Below, piece after piece: positions 8,790-16,751 of a stretch of 64,000 nt of DNA. The position numbers were made by a program, and so were the translations under genes. A model generated the notes under the pieces. The model did no database searches, was not told the DNA's origin, and saw only the letters and a program-made list of their open reading frames with translations. Every line of letters starts with the position of its first letter. Position 1 is the stretch's first letter. The stretch is from Pedobacter sp. Bi126 (GTDB taxonomy: Bacteria > Bacteroidota > Bacteroidia > Sphingobacteriales > Sphingobacteriaceae), in the NCBI RefSeq assembly GCF_918698245.1, contig NZ_CAKKMS010000005.1, positions 186,001 to 250,000 on the forward strand. Reading direction: 5' to 3'.

Positions 8790-10049
8790 ATGAAATCAAA
8801 TCAGATTTTTAAATTATTAATCCTTGTTGTACTGGCCGTAGCAGGATGTGAAAAAGCCAATATCGATGTTGATACCACTGCTGTTGATGGATCGGCAATT
8901 GGCGAGGTTTCAGGCGTTTGGGCAAAAGGCAGTACGCAGGTTATTAAAGGCGACATTGTAATTCCGGAAGGGAAAACATTAACGATTGAAGAGGGGGTAA
9001 CGGTGCTGATGGATACAGTTGCGAAACCAGAAATTATTATAAAAGGTAATCTGTACGCACTTGGAACTGCAGAAAATCCGATCAGGTTTACGGTAAATGA
9101 GTTTTATAAAACCCCATCAAAAAAATTCGGAAAGCTTTGGGGAGGTATTTTAGCCGGCCAAACATGTGAGGAACTGGTGCTTGATCATGTAATTCTCGAA
9201 TACGCAGGATCAACTACTTCAGATGCTTCAACATCGGTTAAAATGGGACTTTATAAAGCAAAAGCCGGAGAAAACTTACCCGCGCTCTGGTTTGCCAATG
9301 CTAATGGCAAATTAGTGGTTCAAAATAGCATCTTCAGAAACCTCCAGGAAGATTGTACTTACATTGATGGTGGAAAGATTATTTTTGCCAATAATGTGTT
9401 TTATACCACTGGCGTAACAGGAGGAGAAGCCATGAACTTTAAATCGGGCTGTTTGGCAGATGTGGCCTATAACCTGGTTTATAGCACCAATACCAATGCC
9501 TTAAAATTATCTAACACTGGAGATAAAACACCACAAGCCTATATTATTGCCTATAACAATACCATGGTGAATACGGGCTGGAGAAGACCAACGGCCAAAG
9601 GCGGATCGATCTGGCTGGAGAGCACAGTACGTGCCGATCTGTATAATAATCTTTTCGCCAATACCCGTTTTGGTGTAAAAAGAGATCCAAAAAAGCCTGA
9701 AGATAACCGTTCTGCTTATAGCAATAACTGGTATTATGGTTTCGATCAGGCGACTGTAAACCAGTTTCAGCCAACTGGCGATATTGTGGGTGGTAAAAAT
9801 GATGTGATCAGCAATGTTGCCGGAGCAAATGATCCTAAATTTGTAAATTATCCATTAAACACTGCGGTTACCAATGCCGATTTTAATACCGCATGGGATT
9901 TTCACCTTCAAGGTAACTCACCGGCTTTGGGTAAAGGCATCACTAACTTTACCCGCCATCACCAGGCCGGAATTACAATGAAAAATGGTATCACCTATAG
10001 CTCACCTTCACCATCAACATTTATTGGTGCATACGGAACTAAAATATAA
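8790..10049 (+). CDS. Parallel beta-helix surface lipoprotein paired with the TonB receptor
   Basis: A lipoprotein signal ends in the lipobox VAGC (Cys near residue 20). The mature protein begins with a beta-sandwich-like stretch (VIKGDIVIPEGKTLTIEEGV) and continues with repeating short strands typical of right-handed parallel beta-helices (NGKLVVQNSIFRNL, GGKIIFANNVFY, ADVAYNLVYSTNTNALKLS, ADLYNNLFANT). Similar proteins sit beside TonB receptors in Bacteroidetes and are often annotated as pectate-lyase-like or hypothetical. No catalytic lyase residues are evident, so a surface binding role alongside the receptor is more likely than polysaccharide cleavage. It resembles the lipoprotein at 37869-39170. 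The phytase gene begins one base after its stop. Confidence 0.75.
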   Translation: MKSNQIFKLLILVVLAVAGCEKANIDVDTTAVDGSAIGEVSGVWAKGSTQVIKGDIVIPEGKTLTIEEGVTVLMDTVAKPEIIIKGNLYALGTAENPIRFTVNEFYKTPSKKFGKLWGGILAGQTCEELVLDHVILEYAGSTTSDASTSVKMGLYKAKAGENLPALWFANANGKLVVQNSIFRNLQEDCTYIDGGKIIFANNVFYTTGVTGGEAMNFKSGCLADVAYNLVYSTNTNALKLSNTGDKTPQAYIIAYNNTMVNTGWRRPTAKGGSIWLESTVRADLYNNLFANTRFGVKRDPKKPEDNRSAYSNNWYYGFDQATVNQFQPTGDIVGGKNDVISNVAGANDPKFVNYPLNTAVTNADFNTAWDFHLQGNSPALGKGITNFTRHHQAGITMKNGITYSSPSPSTFIGAYGTKI

Positions 10050-10050
10050 A

Positions 10051-11130
10051 ATGAAACATAATAATATATTAAAACTTGCCGCTTTTGCGGTTCTAAGCCT
10101 GACCATTTCTTGTAATGGAGGCGCACAAAGCGGAAGTAGTACAGCAGTAAAGCCCTTATACGTATCCGATCCTGTCGATTTTGACACTGATGATCCTGCT
10201 ATCTGGGTAAACCCGGATAATCCGGCGCAGTCTTTGGTAATCGGTACCGATAAAGATAGCAGTGGCGGTTTATATGTTTTCGATCTGAAAGGTAAAATCA
10301 TCAGGTCAAAAACCGTAAAAGGCTTAAAGCGCCCAAACAACGTTGATATAGCCTATGGTTTATTGTTGGCTGGAAAAAAAACAGATATTGCCATAACCAC
10401 AGAACGTTATACGCATAAACTACGCATATTTTCCCTTCCTGATATGAAAGTAATAGATAATGGCGGAATTCCTGTTTTTGTTGGCGAAGCAGGGGCAGAG
10501 TACCGCGATTTGATGGGGATTTCGATGTATACCGATCCAAGTGGAAAAATTTATGCAATTGTTGGCCGTAAAACGGGACCTAAAAACGGAGGTTATCTTT
10601 GGCAATACCTGTTAACTGACGACGGAAAAGGCAATGTTAAAGCAGATTTGGTTCGAAAATTTGGCCAGTATAGTGGTAAAAAGGAAATAGAAGCCATTGC
10701 TGTTGATAACGAACTGGGTTATGTTTATTATTGCGATGAGCAGGTTGGCGTACGCAAGTATTATGCCGATCCGGCCAAAGGGAATAAAGAACTGGCACTG
10801 TTTGGGCAGGGCGATTATGCTGTCGACAATGAGGGGATTGCTATTTATAAAACTTCAGGGAATAAAGGATATATCATGGTATCCGATCAGGGGGCTAAGC
10901 AGTTAAAAGTGTACGATCGGGTGGCTAAAACCAATACTGCTCATCCACATCCACTGTTAACCACCATTAAATATTCAGCCAATCAAACGGATGGTATTGA
11001 TGTGGTTTCAGTTCCTTTAAACGCCGATTTTAAACACGGTTTGTTGGTGGCTATGAGCGATGATAAAACCTTTCATTTTTATAGATGGGAAGATCTAGCA
11101 GGTAAAAAATTGACTAGTGTAAATCCATAA
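10051..11130 (+). CDS. Beta-propeller phytase (3-phytase type), lipoprotein
   Basis: I chose the ATG at 10051, one base after the preceding stop, because it begins a lipoprotein signal with lipobox TISC; the longer frame to 9985 overlaps the lipoprotein gene. The mature sequence matches beta-propeller phytases throughout: DTDDPAIWVNPDNPAQSLVI, GTDKDSSGGLYVFDLKGK, KGLKRPNNVDIAYG, a central EIEAIAVDNELGYVYYCDE and GDYAVDNEGIAIY, and late DGIDV. In this calcium-dependent family the acidic residues of the propeller centre bind Ca2+ and phosphate. The enzyme removes phosphates from myo-inositol hexakisphosphate. A lipid anchor would place it at the outer membrane, where it could feed the adjacent receptor with lower inositol phosphates or supply free phosphate. 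Confidence 0.9.
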   Translation: MKHNNILKLAAFAVLSLTISCNGGAQSGSSTAVKPLYVSDPVDFDTDDPAIWVNPDNPAQSLVIGTDKDSSGGLYVFDLKGKIIRSKTVKGLKRPNNVDIAYGLLLAGKKTDIAITTERYTHKLRIFSLPDMKVIDNGGIPVFVGEAGAEYRDLMGISMYTDPSGKIYAIVGRKTGPKNGGYLWQYLLTDDGKGNVKADLVRKFGQYSGKKEIEAIAVDNELGYVYYCDEQVGVRKYYADPAKGNKELALFGQGDYAVDNEGIAIYKTSGNKGYIMVSDQGAKQLKVYDRVAKTNTAHPHPLLTTIKYSANQTDGIDVVSVPLNADFKHGLLVAMSDDKTFHFYRWEDLAGKKLTSVNP

Positions 11131-11195
11131 CATTAACATTTGTTTTTTGGAAAGCAATTGCAGGAGCATTTAGGGCGGTTCAGTCCTGCTCCCGC

Positions 11196-11251
11196 TTCTG
11201 CCAATTTGAAGGAAATCGGCATCTCGCTTCGATCAGGTTTAGGAGGCAGAA
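11196..11251. other. Stem-forming intergenic element
   Basis: Perfect 7-base arms TTCTGCC (11196-11202) and GGCAGAA (11245-11251) enclose about 42 bases. Just upstream, GGAGCA (11163-11168) pairs with TGCTCC (11188-11193). The two adjacent hairpins begin about 30 bases after the phytase stop. They could act as a transcript end or mRNA stabiliser, or could be a mobile palindromic element. No U-tract follows, so a classical terminator is not supported. Confidence 0.4.
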
Positions 11252-11321
11252 ATAGTACTGCTATTATGTGTATAATAAACCGCTACCCCGCAAATAACCA
11301 ATATCGTTAAGTTTACAGGGT

Positions 11322-11391
11322 TTTAACCATAGATGCACACAGATAAACACGGATTTCCATATCTGTGTGCATCCTTTTTATCTGTGGTTAA
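11322..11391. repeat. Palindromic intergenic repeat
   Basis: The segment can fold back on itself: TTAACCATAGAT...CACACAGAT on the left (from 11323) faces ATCTGTGTGCATC and ATCTGTGGTTAA on the right (up to about 11392), with a short centre. The arms contain a few mismatches. Such cruciform-like intergenic sequences are scattered in many Bacteroidetes genomes; I recall similar ones but have not checked copy number here. Confidence 0.55.
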
Positions 11392-11624
11392 ATTATTTTG
11401 ATTTATGGCGAATACTTAACTATTGACATAATAAAACCCTCCCCGTTGCAGGCGGGTAACCAATGCCGTTAAGTTAAGGAGGAAACGTTATTTTGCAATT
11501 GCTTACTAATAAGATATTTGCGATACTATGCATTTCCACCCAGCTAGGCCACAGCACCGCATCCCCGTTCCACTTAAATCCGGCCTAACAAATTTTTCGG
11601 ATTCTGCTGACCCAGCCACATCAC

Positions 11625-11790
11625 TGGCCCTTAAAGAAAAATTTTCAGCCGGCATTTTTTGTTTTTTCATGGGCTTTTATGCTTTCAATGGCATTCAAGC
11701 TAGCTACGCTGGTCTTTTTGATGCCAAAAAGAAAGAGTCTTTCGGCGGCGGTGAGCCGAGGCAAGAATGAGCCTCTGGACAAAAAAAGGA
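11625..11790. repeat. Suspected dispersed repeat that yields a spurious short peptide
   Basis: The stretch translates in one frame to a short peptide containing FFMGFYAFNGIQ and FDAKKKESFGGGEPRQE. I recall closely similar tiny hypothetical proteins in many Pedobacter-type genomes, which suggests a repeated intergenic element rather than a gene. There is no plausible translation signal, and the frame has no domain. The claim of multiple copies rests on memory, not on anything visible inside this window. Confidence 0.4.
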
Positions 11791-11987
11791 TATGCGTCGT
11801 TTATATTGATTTTTATAAAATAAATTATCCCTCAGACTTACAACGCTTATGCTTAACTTAATAATATTGGGCGAATGACCCGCAGCGTTATCCCCGCTTG
11901 CGGTCGTCACCATGATCTGTAGTGAAACAGAAAGCTGCGAAGTAAACCGAGCTCACCGAAGGTAGTTAGCAGTCTGATGAGATTGAT

Positions 11988-12884
11988 CTAAACAGCAATA
12001 TTATTCGATAATTTATACTCAGATGGGGTAATGCCCGTCTGTTTTTTAAAAAACTTACCGAAAAAAGAGGAGTTGCTAAAGCGCAGTTCCATAGCTACCT
12101 CCGAAATATTCATAACATGACTGGTTAACAGTAATTTCGCCTCCCTGATCACCATTTCGTCAATAACTTCTCCCGCTGTTCTATCGGTTACCTGTTTAAC
12201 AACCTGCGATAAATGCCTTGGCGTGATGCGTAAACAGTTGGCATAATAAATTACACGTTTTTCCTTCTTAAAGTTTTCCGATACCAACGATAAAAAGCGA
12301 TTGGTGAGTTCTGTCTTGCTATCATGAGCAAAAGGTATTGGATCTTTCTGTTTGTTCTTTAACAAAAAGAGGTCGTACAGCAGTTCCAGAAAGCTATTGT
12401 GCACAATATTTTTAATCTGCGGGGTATCTTTAGGTACATTCAGCTTTTTGTGCAGCGCAAGCATGTCGTAGTAAATGAATGTATATTCTTCTTTTGATAA
12501 TGAAAATTTATGAGTAGGATCGTTCTGGAACATTCTGTAAGCTTCTCCGCTATTAAAGAATATACCTTTGTTTTTTAAATAACTTTTGTTAAAATGGATA
12601 CTAATGAAAGAAACATCGCTGTTGTCCTTAATCTCATAAACTGCATGTGGAAAAATGAGTAGAATGTCTCTGTGATTTAATACGTGCTCTACAAAATTTA
12701 TCCGAAGGTTCATCTTTCCCTTGGTGACCAGAATTAGGGCATAACTTGATACCCGGAAAGGTTCCGAACTGCAATAACGCGGATCACTGCTATGGTGAAT
12801 TTTTGCCATCAATCCATCATTTAAAGAAAGCGCCTCTTCATGGTTTTTTTCTGAAAAAGTTTTATTGAGTAACTCTTGTTGCAT
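11988..12884 (-). CDS. AraC-family transcriptional regulator
   Basis: The 298-residue protein has an N-terminal cupin-like sensing half (about 25-170, with SYALILVTKGKMNLRINF and HRDILLIFPHAVYEI). The C-terminal half (about 195-295) has two helix-turn-helix motifs: RVIYYANCLRITPRHLSQVVKQVTDRTAGE, and MNISEVAMELRFSNSSFFGKFFKKQTGITPSEYK, the second being the AraC signature. It is divergent from the sphingolipid/inositol lipid genes, with a 539-base gap that holds candidate operator dyads. It could regulate that locus, although AraC regulators next to unrelated genes are common in this group. No ligand is predicted. Confidence 0.9.
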   Translation of the reverse strand: MQQELLNKTFSEKNHEEALSLNDGLMAKIHHSSDPRYCSSEPFRVSSYALILVTKGKMNLRINFVEHVLNHRDILLIFPHAVYEIKDNSDVSFISIHFNKSYLKNKGIFFNSGEAYRMFQNDPTHKFSLSKEEYTFIYYDMLALHKKLNVPKDTPQIKNIVHNSFLELLYDLFLLKNKQKDPIPFAHDSKTELTNRFLSLVSENFKKEKRVIYYANCLRITPRHLSQVVKQVTDRTAGEVIDEMVIREAKLLLTSHVMNISEVAMELRFSNSSFFGKFFKKQTGITPSEYKLSNNIAV

Positions 12885-13009
12885 AAAATCGTTCAGCGTT
12901 TTTTAATAATTTCTTAACAGATTCGATCATCTTTTACACTACAATTTCAGCCACCCTTTTACGGATAGTTTTTCGCCCTTTATCTGTCGGATTTTGCTAT
13001 GACAAATGT

Positions 13010-13039
13010 AATGTTCGTAACGAATTTTGCAAGAACATT
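13010..13039. promoter_or_regulatory. Nested dyad, candidate operator in the divergent spacer
   Basis: AATGTTC (13010-13016) is repeated inverted as GAACATT (13033-13039). Inside it lies a smaller perfect palindrome, TTCGT-A-ACGAA (13014-13024). It sits 126 bases upstream of the AraC-type start and about 385 bases upstream of the lipid operon. A T-run follows the right arm on the plus strand, so a terminator-like hairpin is an alternative reading, but no plus-strand gene ends nearby. Confidence 0.4.
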
Positions 13040-13258
13040 TTTTTAAAATGACTAATTTCTGATTGATTTTGGTGTTTTTGATTAAGAATTTTACGTATTT
13101 TAACCTGTTTAATTACAGGTATTTATCTTGTTTTTAGTGGTTTTGTACTTGTTTTTAAACTTTTTACTATTTTATAATAAAAGTCAGAATGTCAATTGGT
13201 CAATTCATCTGAATGTCACATTTCATCGATCCAACTTTTTGACCAATATATCCCACAT

Positions 13259-13280
13259 TTGAACCTTTTTTTGGGTTCAA
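13259..13280. promoter_or_regulatory. Inverted repeat upstream of the lipid operon
   Basis: TTGAACC (13259-13265) and GGTTCAA (13274-13280) are exact inverted arms around an 8-base T-rich centre, about 145 bases before the serine palmitoyltransferase start. A related TGAACC...GGTTCA dyad occurs at 53835-53856 in front of another gene. It could be an operator or a leader hairpin; the sequence alone does not decide. Confidence 0.4.
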
Positions 13281-13423
13281 TTCCGCGTTAAAATTGTGTT
13301 ATCAAATCGTTTGGTTAATGCGGTCTTAATCTACCTAGTGATTTTGATCGCTACGGTAGCATTCAGGTACAGGCCAAATTTTCAGAACAGGGTTTTAAAA
13401 ACTGAAGAATATAAGTGTTCAGC

Positions 13424-14629
13424 ATGCGTAAAAAATTACAAGATAGAATTGCCTCTTTTAAGGATGCAGCGATAATAAAAGAAAAGGGATTATATCCTTA
13501 TTTCAGGTCGATTGAATCAGGCCAGGATACCGAGGTGGTTATCAATGGAAAAAAGGTACTCATGTTTGGTTCTAATTCCTATTTAGGGTTAACCAATCAT
13601 CCCAAAATAAAAGAAGCTGCAAAAGCAGCCATCGAAAAATATGGGACTGGCTGCGCAGGATCGCGCTTTCTGAACGGCTCGCTCGATATTCACCTCGAAT
13701 TGGAAAATCGCCTCGCAGAATATGTGGGCAAAGAAGCCGCAGTGCTTTTTAGTACTGGTTTTCAGGTCAACTTAGGGGTAATATCCTGTTTGTTAGATCG
13801 TAACGATTATTTGTTGCTTGATGAGTACGACCATGCCTCGATTATTGATGGAAGCCGTTTGTCCTTCTCGCGAACCATCAAGTATGCACATAACGATATG
13901 CAGGATCTGCGCCGAAAACTAAGCAGATTACCTGAAGATGCCGCTAAACTGATTGTTTCTGATGGGATTTTTAGTATGGAAGGCGATTTAGTTAATCTTC
14001 CTGAAATGGTAAATATTGCCAATGAATTTGGCGCCAATATTATGATGGATGATGCACACAGTTTAGGAGTAATCGGTTTTAATGGCTCTGGTACAGCATC
14101 ACATTTTAACCTTACGGAGGATGTAGACCTGATTATGGGCACTTTTAGCAAATCGCTGGCCTCGTTAGGTGGTTTTATTGCGGGCAGTACCGAAACCATT
14201 GAATATATTAAGCACCGCGCCCGCTCACTGATGTTCAGCGCGAGTATGCCGCCTTCTGCTGTAGCAAGTGTAATTGCTGCATTGGATATCATCGAATCGG
14301 AGCCTGAACGGATTGATAAACTCTGGGCCAATACAGAATATGCGAAGAAACTTTTGCTCGAGGCCGGTTTCGATATCGGGCACAGCAATAGTCCGATTAT
14401 TCCCATTTACATCCGCGATAATACCAAAACCTTTATGATTACGAATATCCTTCAGCAAAATGGGGTATTTGTAAATCCGGTAGTTTCGCCAGCGGTGCCT
14501 TCCGATTCATCTTTGATCAGGTTCTCTTTAATGGCCACACATACTTTCGAACAAATTGATTCAGCCATAAGCAAACTAAGTGCTGCTTTTAAAGCGGTTA
14601 ACGTAGAATTAGTAGGAAGCCAATCATGA
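13424..14629 (+). CDS. spt: Serine palmitoyltransferase (alpha-oxoamine synthase family)
   Basis: I prefer the ATG at 13424 over the GTG at 13415. The 401-residue protein is a fold-type I PLP enzyme of the alpha-oxoamine synthase family. It shows MFGSNSYLGL (about 47-56), GTGCAGSRFLNG, DEYDHASI with the PLP-stacking His137, DDAHSLG (Asp209-His212) and the Schiff-base lysine in GTFSKSLASLGGFIAG (Lys243). KBL and BioF paralogues share these motifs; the SFSKSLAS-type lysine context and the ceramide-type genes that follow favour serine palmitoyltransferase. This enzyme condenses L-serine with an acyl-CoA (palmitoyl-CoA or an iso-branched analogue) to 3-ketosphinganine, the committed sphingolipid step. 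Its stop overlaps the next start by four bases (ATGA). Confidence 0.88.
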   Translation: MRKKLQDRIASFKDAAIIKEKGLYPYFRSIESGQDTEVVINGKKVLMFGSNSYLGLTNHPKIKEAAKAAIEKYGTGCAGSRFLNGSLDIHLELENRLAEYVGKEAAVLFSTGFQVNLGVISCLLDRNDYLLLDEYDHASIIDGSRLSFSRTIKYAHNDMQDLRRKLSRLPEDAAKLIVSDGIFSMEGDLVNLPEMVNIANEFGANIMMDDAHSLGVIGFNGSGTASHFNLTEDVDLIMGTFSKSLASLGGFIAGSTETIEYIKHRARSLMFSASMPPSAVASVIAALDIIESEPERIDKLWANTEYAKKLLLEAGFDIGHSNSPIIPIYIRDNTKTFMITNILQQNGVFVNPVVSPAVPSDSSLIRFSLMATHTFEQIDSAISKLSAAFKAVNVELVGSQS

Positions 14630-15747
14630 GAGAACTGGTAAAGGTTTCTGGTAAAAAAGCATTAAAGGCATTTGTAGATTTCCCACACGAATTGTATGCG
14701 GCTGATGTAAACTATGTCCCTGAGCTTTTTATTGCCCAACGCGACTTGCTTACCCCAGGCAAACATCCTTTTTACGAACATTCGGAAATACAGCTTTTTT
14801 TGCTGTACAACGAAGGTAAAGTAGTTGGGCGCATTGCAGCAATTAACAATACAAACCACAATAAGGTTTACGGCGGACATGATGGTTTCTTCGGTTTTTT
14901 CGATTGTATAAATGATGCGGAAGTTGCCTTGCAGCTTTTAAATGCTGCACAGGATTGGTTATCGGAAAGAGGACTGACGAAAGTTTTAGGTCCGGTAAAT
15001 TTTTCGACCAACGAAGTATGCGGATTACTGATTGAAGGTTTCGATGGGCCACCTGTGGCCATGATGCCATATAATGCGCCATATTATCTGTCGCTCTTAG
15101 AGCAAACCGGCTTTCGGAAAAATGTCGATTTAAGAGCGTACCGCTACACCGCGGGTAATTATAGCGAAAGATCGGTTAGACTGCTGGATAGGATAGAAGA
15201 ACGCCTACTCCGTAACGAAATCGTGCTGCGTAAAATCAACATGAAAAAATTCAAGGAGGAGTGTAACGCCGTGAGGGAGGTATACAATAAAGCATGGGAT
15301 AAAAACCTTGGTTTTGTACCGATGACGGATAAAGAATTCGACTATACCGCAAACGACTTAAAACTGATCCTCGACCCAGAGTTTTGTATCCTGGCCGAGC
15401 AGCACGGTAAGATTGTGGGTTTTGCATTGGCCATTCCTGATATCAATCAGATCCTGATCAAAATTAAACGCGGTAGGTTGTTCCCAACAGGTTTAATCAA
15501 GCTTTTGGCCAATAAAAAGAAAATTGATGGGATCCGTATTTTGTTGCTTGGTGTGGTAGATGGTTACCGTAAAATGGGGATTGAAGCTTGTCTTTATGGT
15601 CGTATCATCAAACATTTCAAGGCTAAAAACATGAAATATGCAGAGGCCAGCTGGACTTTAGATCATAACGATCTGATCAATAAACCTATTGAAGATATTG
15701 GTGGAAAACTATATCGTAAATACAGGATTTTAGAGAAAGCGATATGA
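14626..15747 (+). CDS. GNAT-fold acyltransferase, candidate bacterial ceramide synthase
   Basis: The 373-residue protein begins with an N-terminal region containing ALKAFVDFPHELYAADVNYVPEL and has an acyltransferase-like fold: VVGRIAAINNTNHNKVYGGHDGFFGFFDC, KVLGPVNFSTNEVCGLLIEGF, then GFALAIPDINQIL and a final ILLLGVVDGYRKMGIEACLY, which resembles a GNAT acetyl-CoA loop. In Caulobacter a protein of this general type, encoded with serine palmitoyltransferase, acylates the long-chain base (bCerS). The four-base overlaps with both neighbours indicate translational coupling and point to the same role here: N-acylation of 3-ketosphinganine. The equivalence is inferred from family and context. There is no membrane segment, so cytoplasmic or peripheral location is expected. 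Confidence 0.72.
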   Translation: MRELVKVSGKKALKAFVDFPHELYAADVNYVPELFIAQRDLLTPGKHPFYEHSEIQLFLLYNEGKVVGRIAAINNTNHNKVYGGHDGFFGFFDCINDAEVALQLLNAAQDWLSERGLTKVLGPVNFSTNEVCGLLIEGFDGPPVAMMPYNAPYYLSLLEQTGFRKNVDLRAYRYTAGNYSERSVRLLDRIEERLLRNEIVLRKINMKKFKEECNAVREVYNKAWDKNLGFVPMTDKEFDYTANDLKLILDPEFCILAEQHGKIVGFALAIPDINQILIKIKRGRLFPTGLIKLLANKKKIDGIRILLLGVVDGYRKMGIEACLYGRIIKHFKAKNMKYAEASWTLDHNDLINKPIEDIGGKLYRKYRILEKAI

Positions 15748-16733
15748 AAAAGCGGGTGTTGATTACAGGAGCGACAGGATTTGTAGGGTATCACCTGATA
15801 AAATCTGCTTTGGCGAATGATCTCGAAGTGTATGCAAATGTACGTCAATCGGCCACTGCAGCACATCTTAAAGGTTTTCCAATCAACTATGTTGACCTTG
15901 ATCTTTCTTCCATATACCTGTTGAAGGAAAATATAGAGGAAAAAAGATATGACTACATCGTGCATGCAGCTGCGGTAACCAAGGCAAAAAAACTCGATGA
16001 TTACAATCAGGTAAACGCCATTTATACCCGGAACCTGGCTTTGGCGGCTTCAAAATCGGCGCACAGCATAAAGAAATTTGTATTTATCAGCAGTTTGGCT
16101 GCACTGGGGCCTTTAAATCGAAAGAATGAAAAACTGACTGACAAGGGGGCATCAAATCCGGTAACCAATTATGGGATCAGCAAAGCGCTTGCCGAGACAT
16201 ATTTGGCTCAGATTCCGGATCTGCCGCTAATCACCTTCAGGCCGACAGCAGTATATGGGCCGAGGGAGAAAGACATTTTCATATTGATTAAAACCATTAA
16301 AGCAGGGCTGGAGCTGTATATCGGCAAGCAGGAACAGGAACTAAGCTTTGTGTACGCCACCGATTTGGCCAATATTATTATAAAAGCACTTGCATCTGAT
16401 GTTGTTGGCAAAAGTTATAACATTTCTGATGGGGCAGTTTATAGCCGTTCTGCACTCGCTAGCCATGTGCGCAAGGCCTTAAACAAAAAAACGTTGACGG
16501 TGAATGTACCTGTGCAAATGATTAAGGGCCTTGCCTGGTCTATGGAACGGTTATATGGCGTGTTTAATAAGATTCCTGCTTTAAATGTAGATAAGATAAA
16601 AGAACTCACGGCACTCAATTGGGGCTGCGACATTAAAAATATTCAGAACGACTTTGGTTTTGTGCCCGAATTCGGACTCGAACAAGGGCTTAATGAAACC
16701 ATAAACTGGTACCGTAAAAACAATTGGTTATAA
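15744..16733 (+). CDS. NAD(P)-dependent epimerase/dehydratase family protein, candidate 3-ketoceramide reductase
   Basis: The 329-residue extended short-chain dehydrogenase opens with the Rossmann motif VLITGATGFVGYHL. It has a DLDLS segment, VHAAAVTKA, the catalytic serine region FISSLAALGP and the active-site NYGISKALAE (YxxxK), followed by FRPTAVYGPREKD. In bacterial sphingolipid pathways a reductase of this family (CerR in Caulobacter, BT_0972 in Bacteroides, as I recall) reduces the 3-keto group after acylation. It overlaps the candidate ceramide synthase by four bases, so the three-gene order spt-acyltransferase-reductase is one coupled unit. Nucleotide-sugar epimerase activity is the main alternative on sequence alone. 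Confidence 0.78.
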   Translation: MKKRVLITGATGFVGYHLIKSALANDLEVYANVRQSATAAHLKGFPINYVDLDLSSIYLLKENIEEKRYDYIVHAAAVTKAKKLDDYNQVNAIYTRNLALAASKSAHSIKKFVFISSLAALGPLNRKNEKLTDKGASNPVTNYGISKALAETYLAQIPDLPLITFRPTAVYGPREKDIFILIKTIKAGLELYIGKQEQELSFVYATDLANIIIKALASDVVGKSYNISDGAVYSRSALASHVRKALNKKTLTVNVPVQMIKGLAWSMERLYGVFNKIPALNVDKIKELTALNWGCDIKNIQNDFGFVPEFGLEQGLNETINWYRKNNWL

Positions 16734-16751
16734 GATTTTAAATAAAATAGA

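Larger units (their letters stand above)
11131..11987. other. Gene-free, repeat-containing spacer
   Basis: The 857 bases between the phytase stop and the convergent AraC-type gene hold no gene I can support. They contain two inverted-repeat structures and one sequence block that I suspect is a dispersed repeat; each has its own entry. Short open frames inside (for example 11528-11770) lack family resemblance. Confidence 0.6.

Noticed and set aside
11528..11770. Short open frame as a real 80-residue protein
   Set aside because: It has low similarity to any fold and an odd composition, and the suspected dispersed-repeat origin explains it better than a gene.
13010..13044. Intrinsic terminator on the plus strand
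   Set aside because: The dyad followed by a T-run fits a terminator shape, but no plus-strand gene ends nearby, since the phytase stop is 1.9 kb upstream. An operator reading is preferred.
13807..14406. Long open frame (199 codons) on the minus strand inside the serine palmitoyltransferase gene
   Set aside because: It lies wholly antisense to a strongly conserved PLP enzyme and has no recognisable domain; it is a shadow of the codon pattern.
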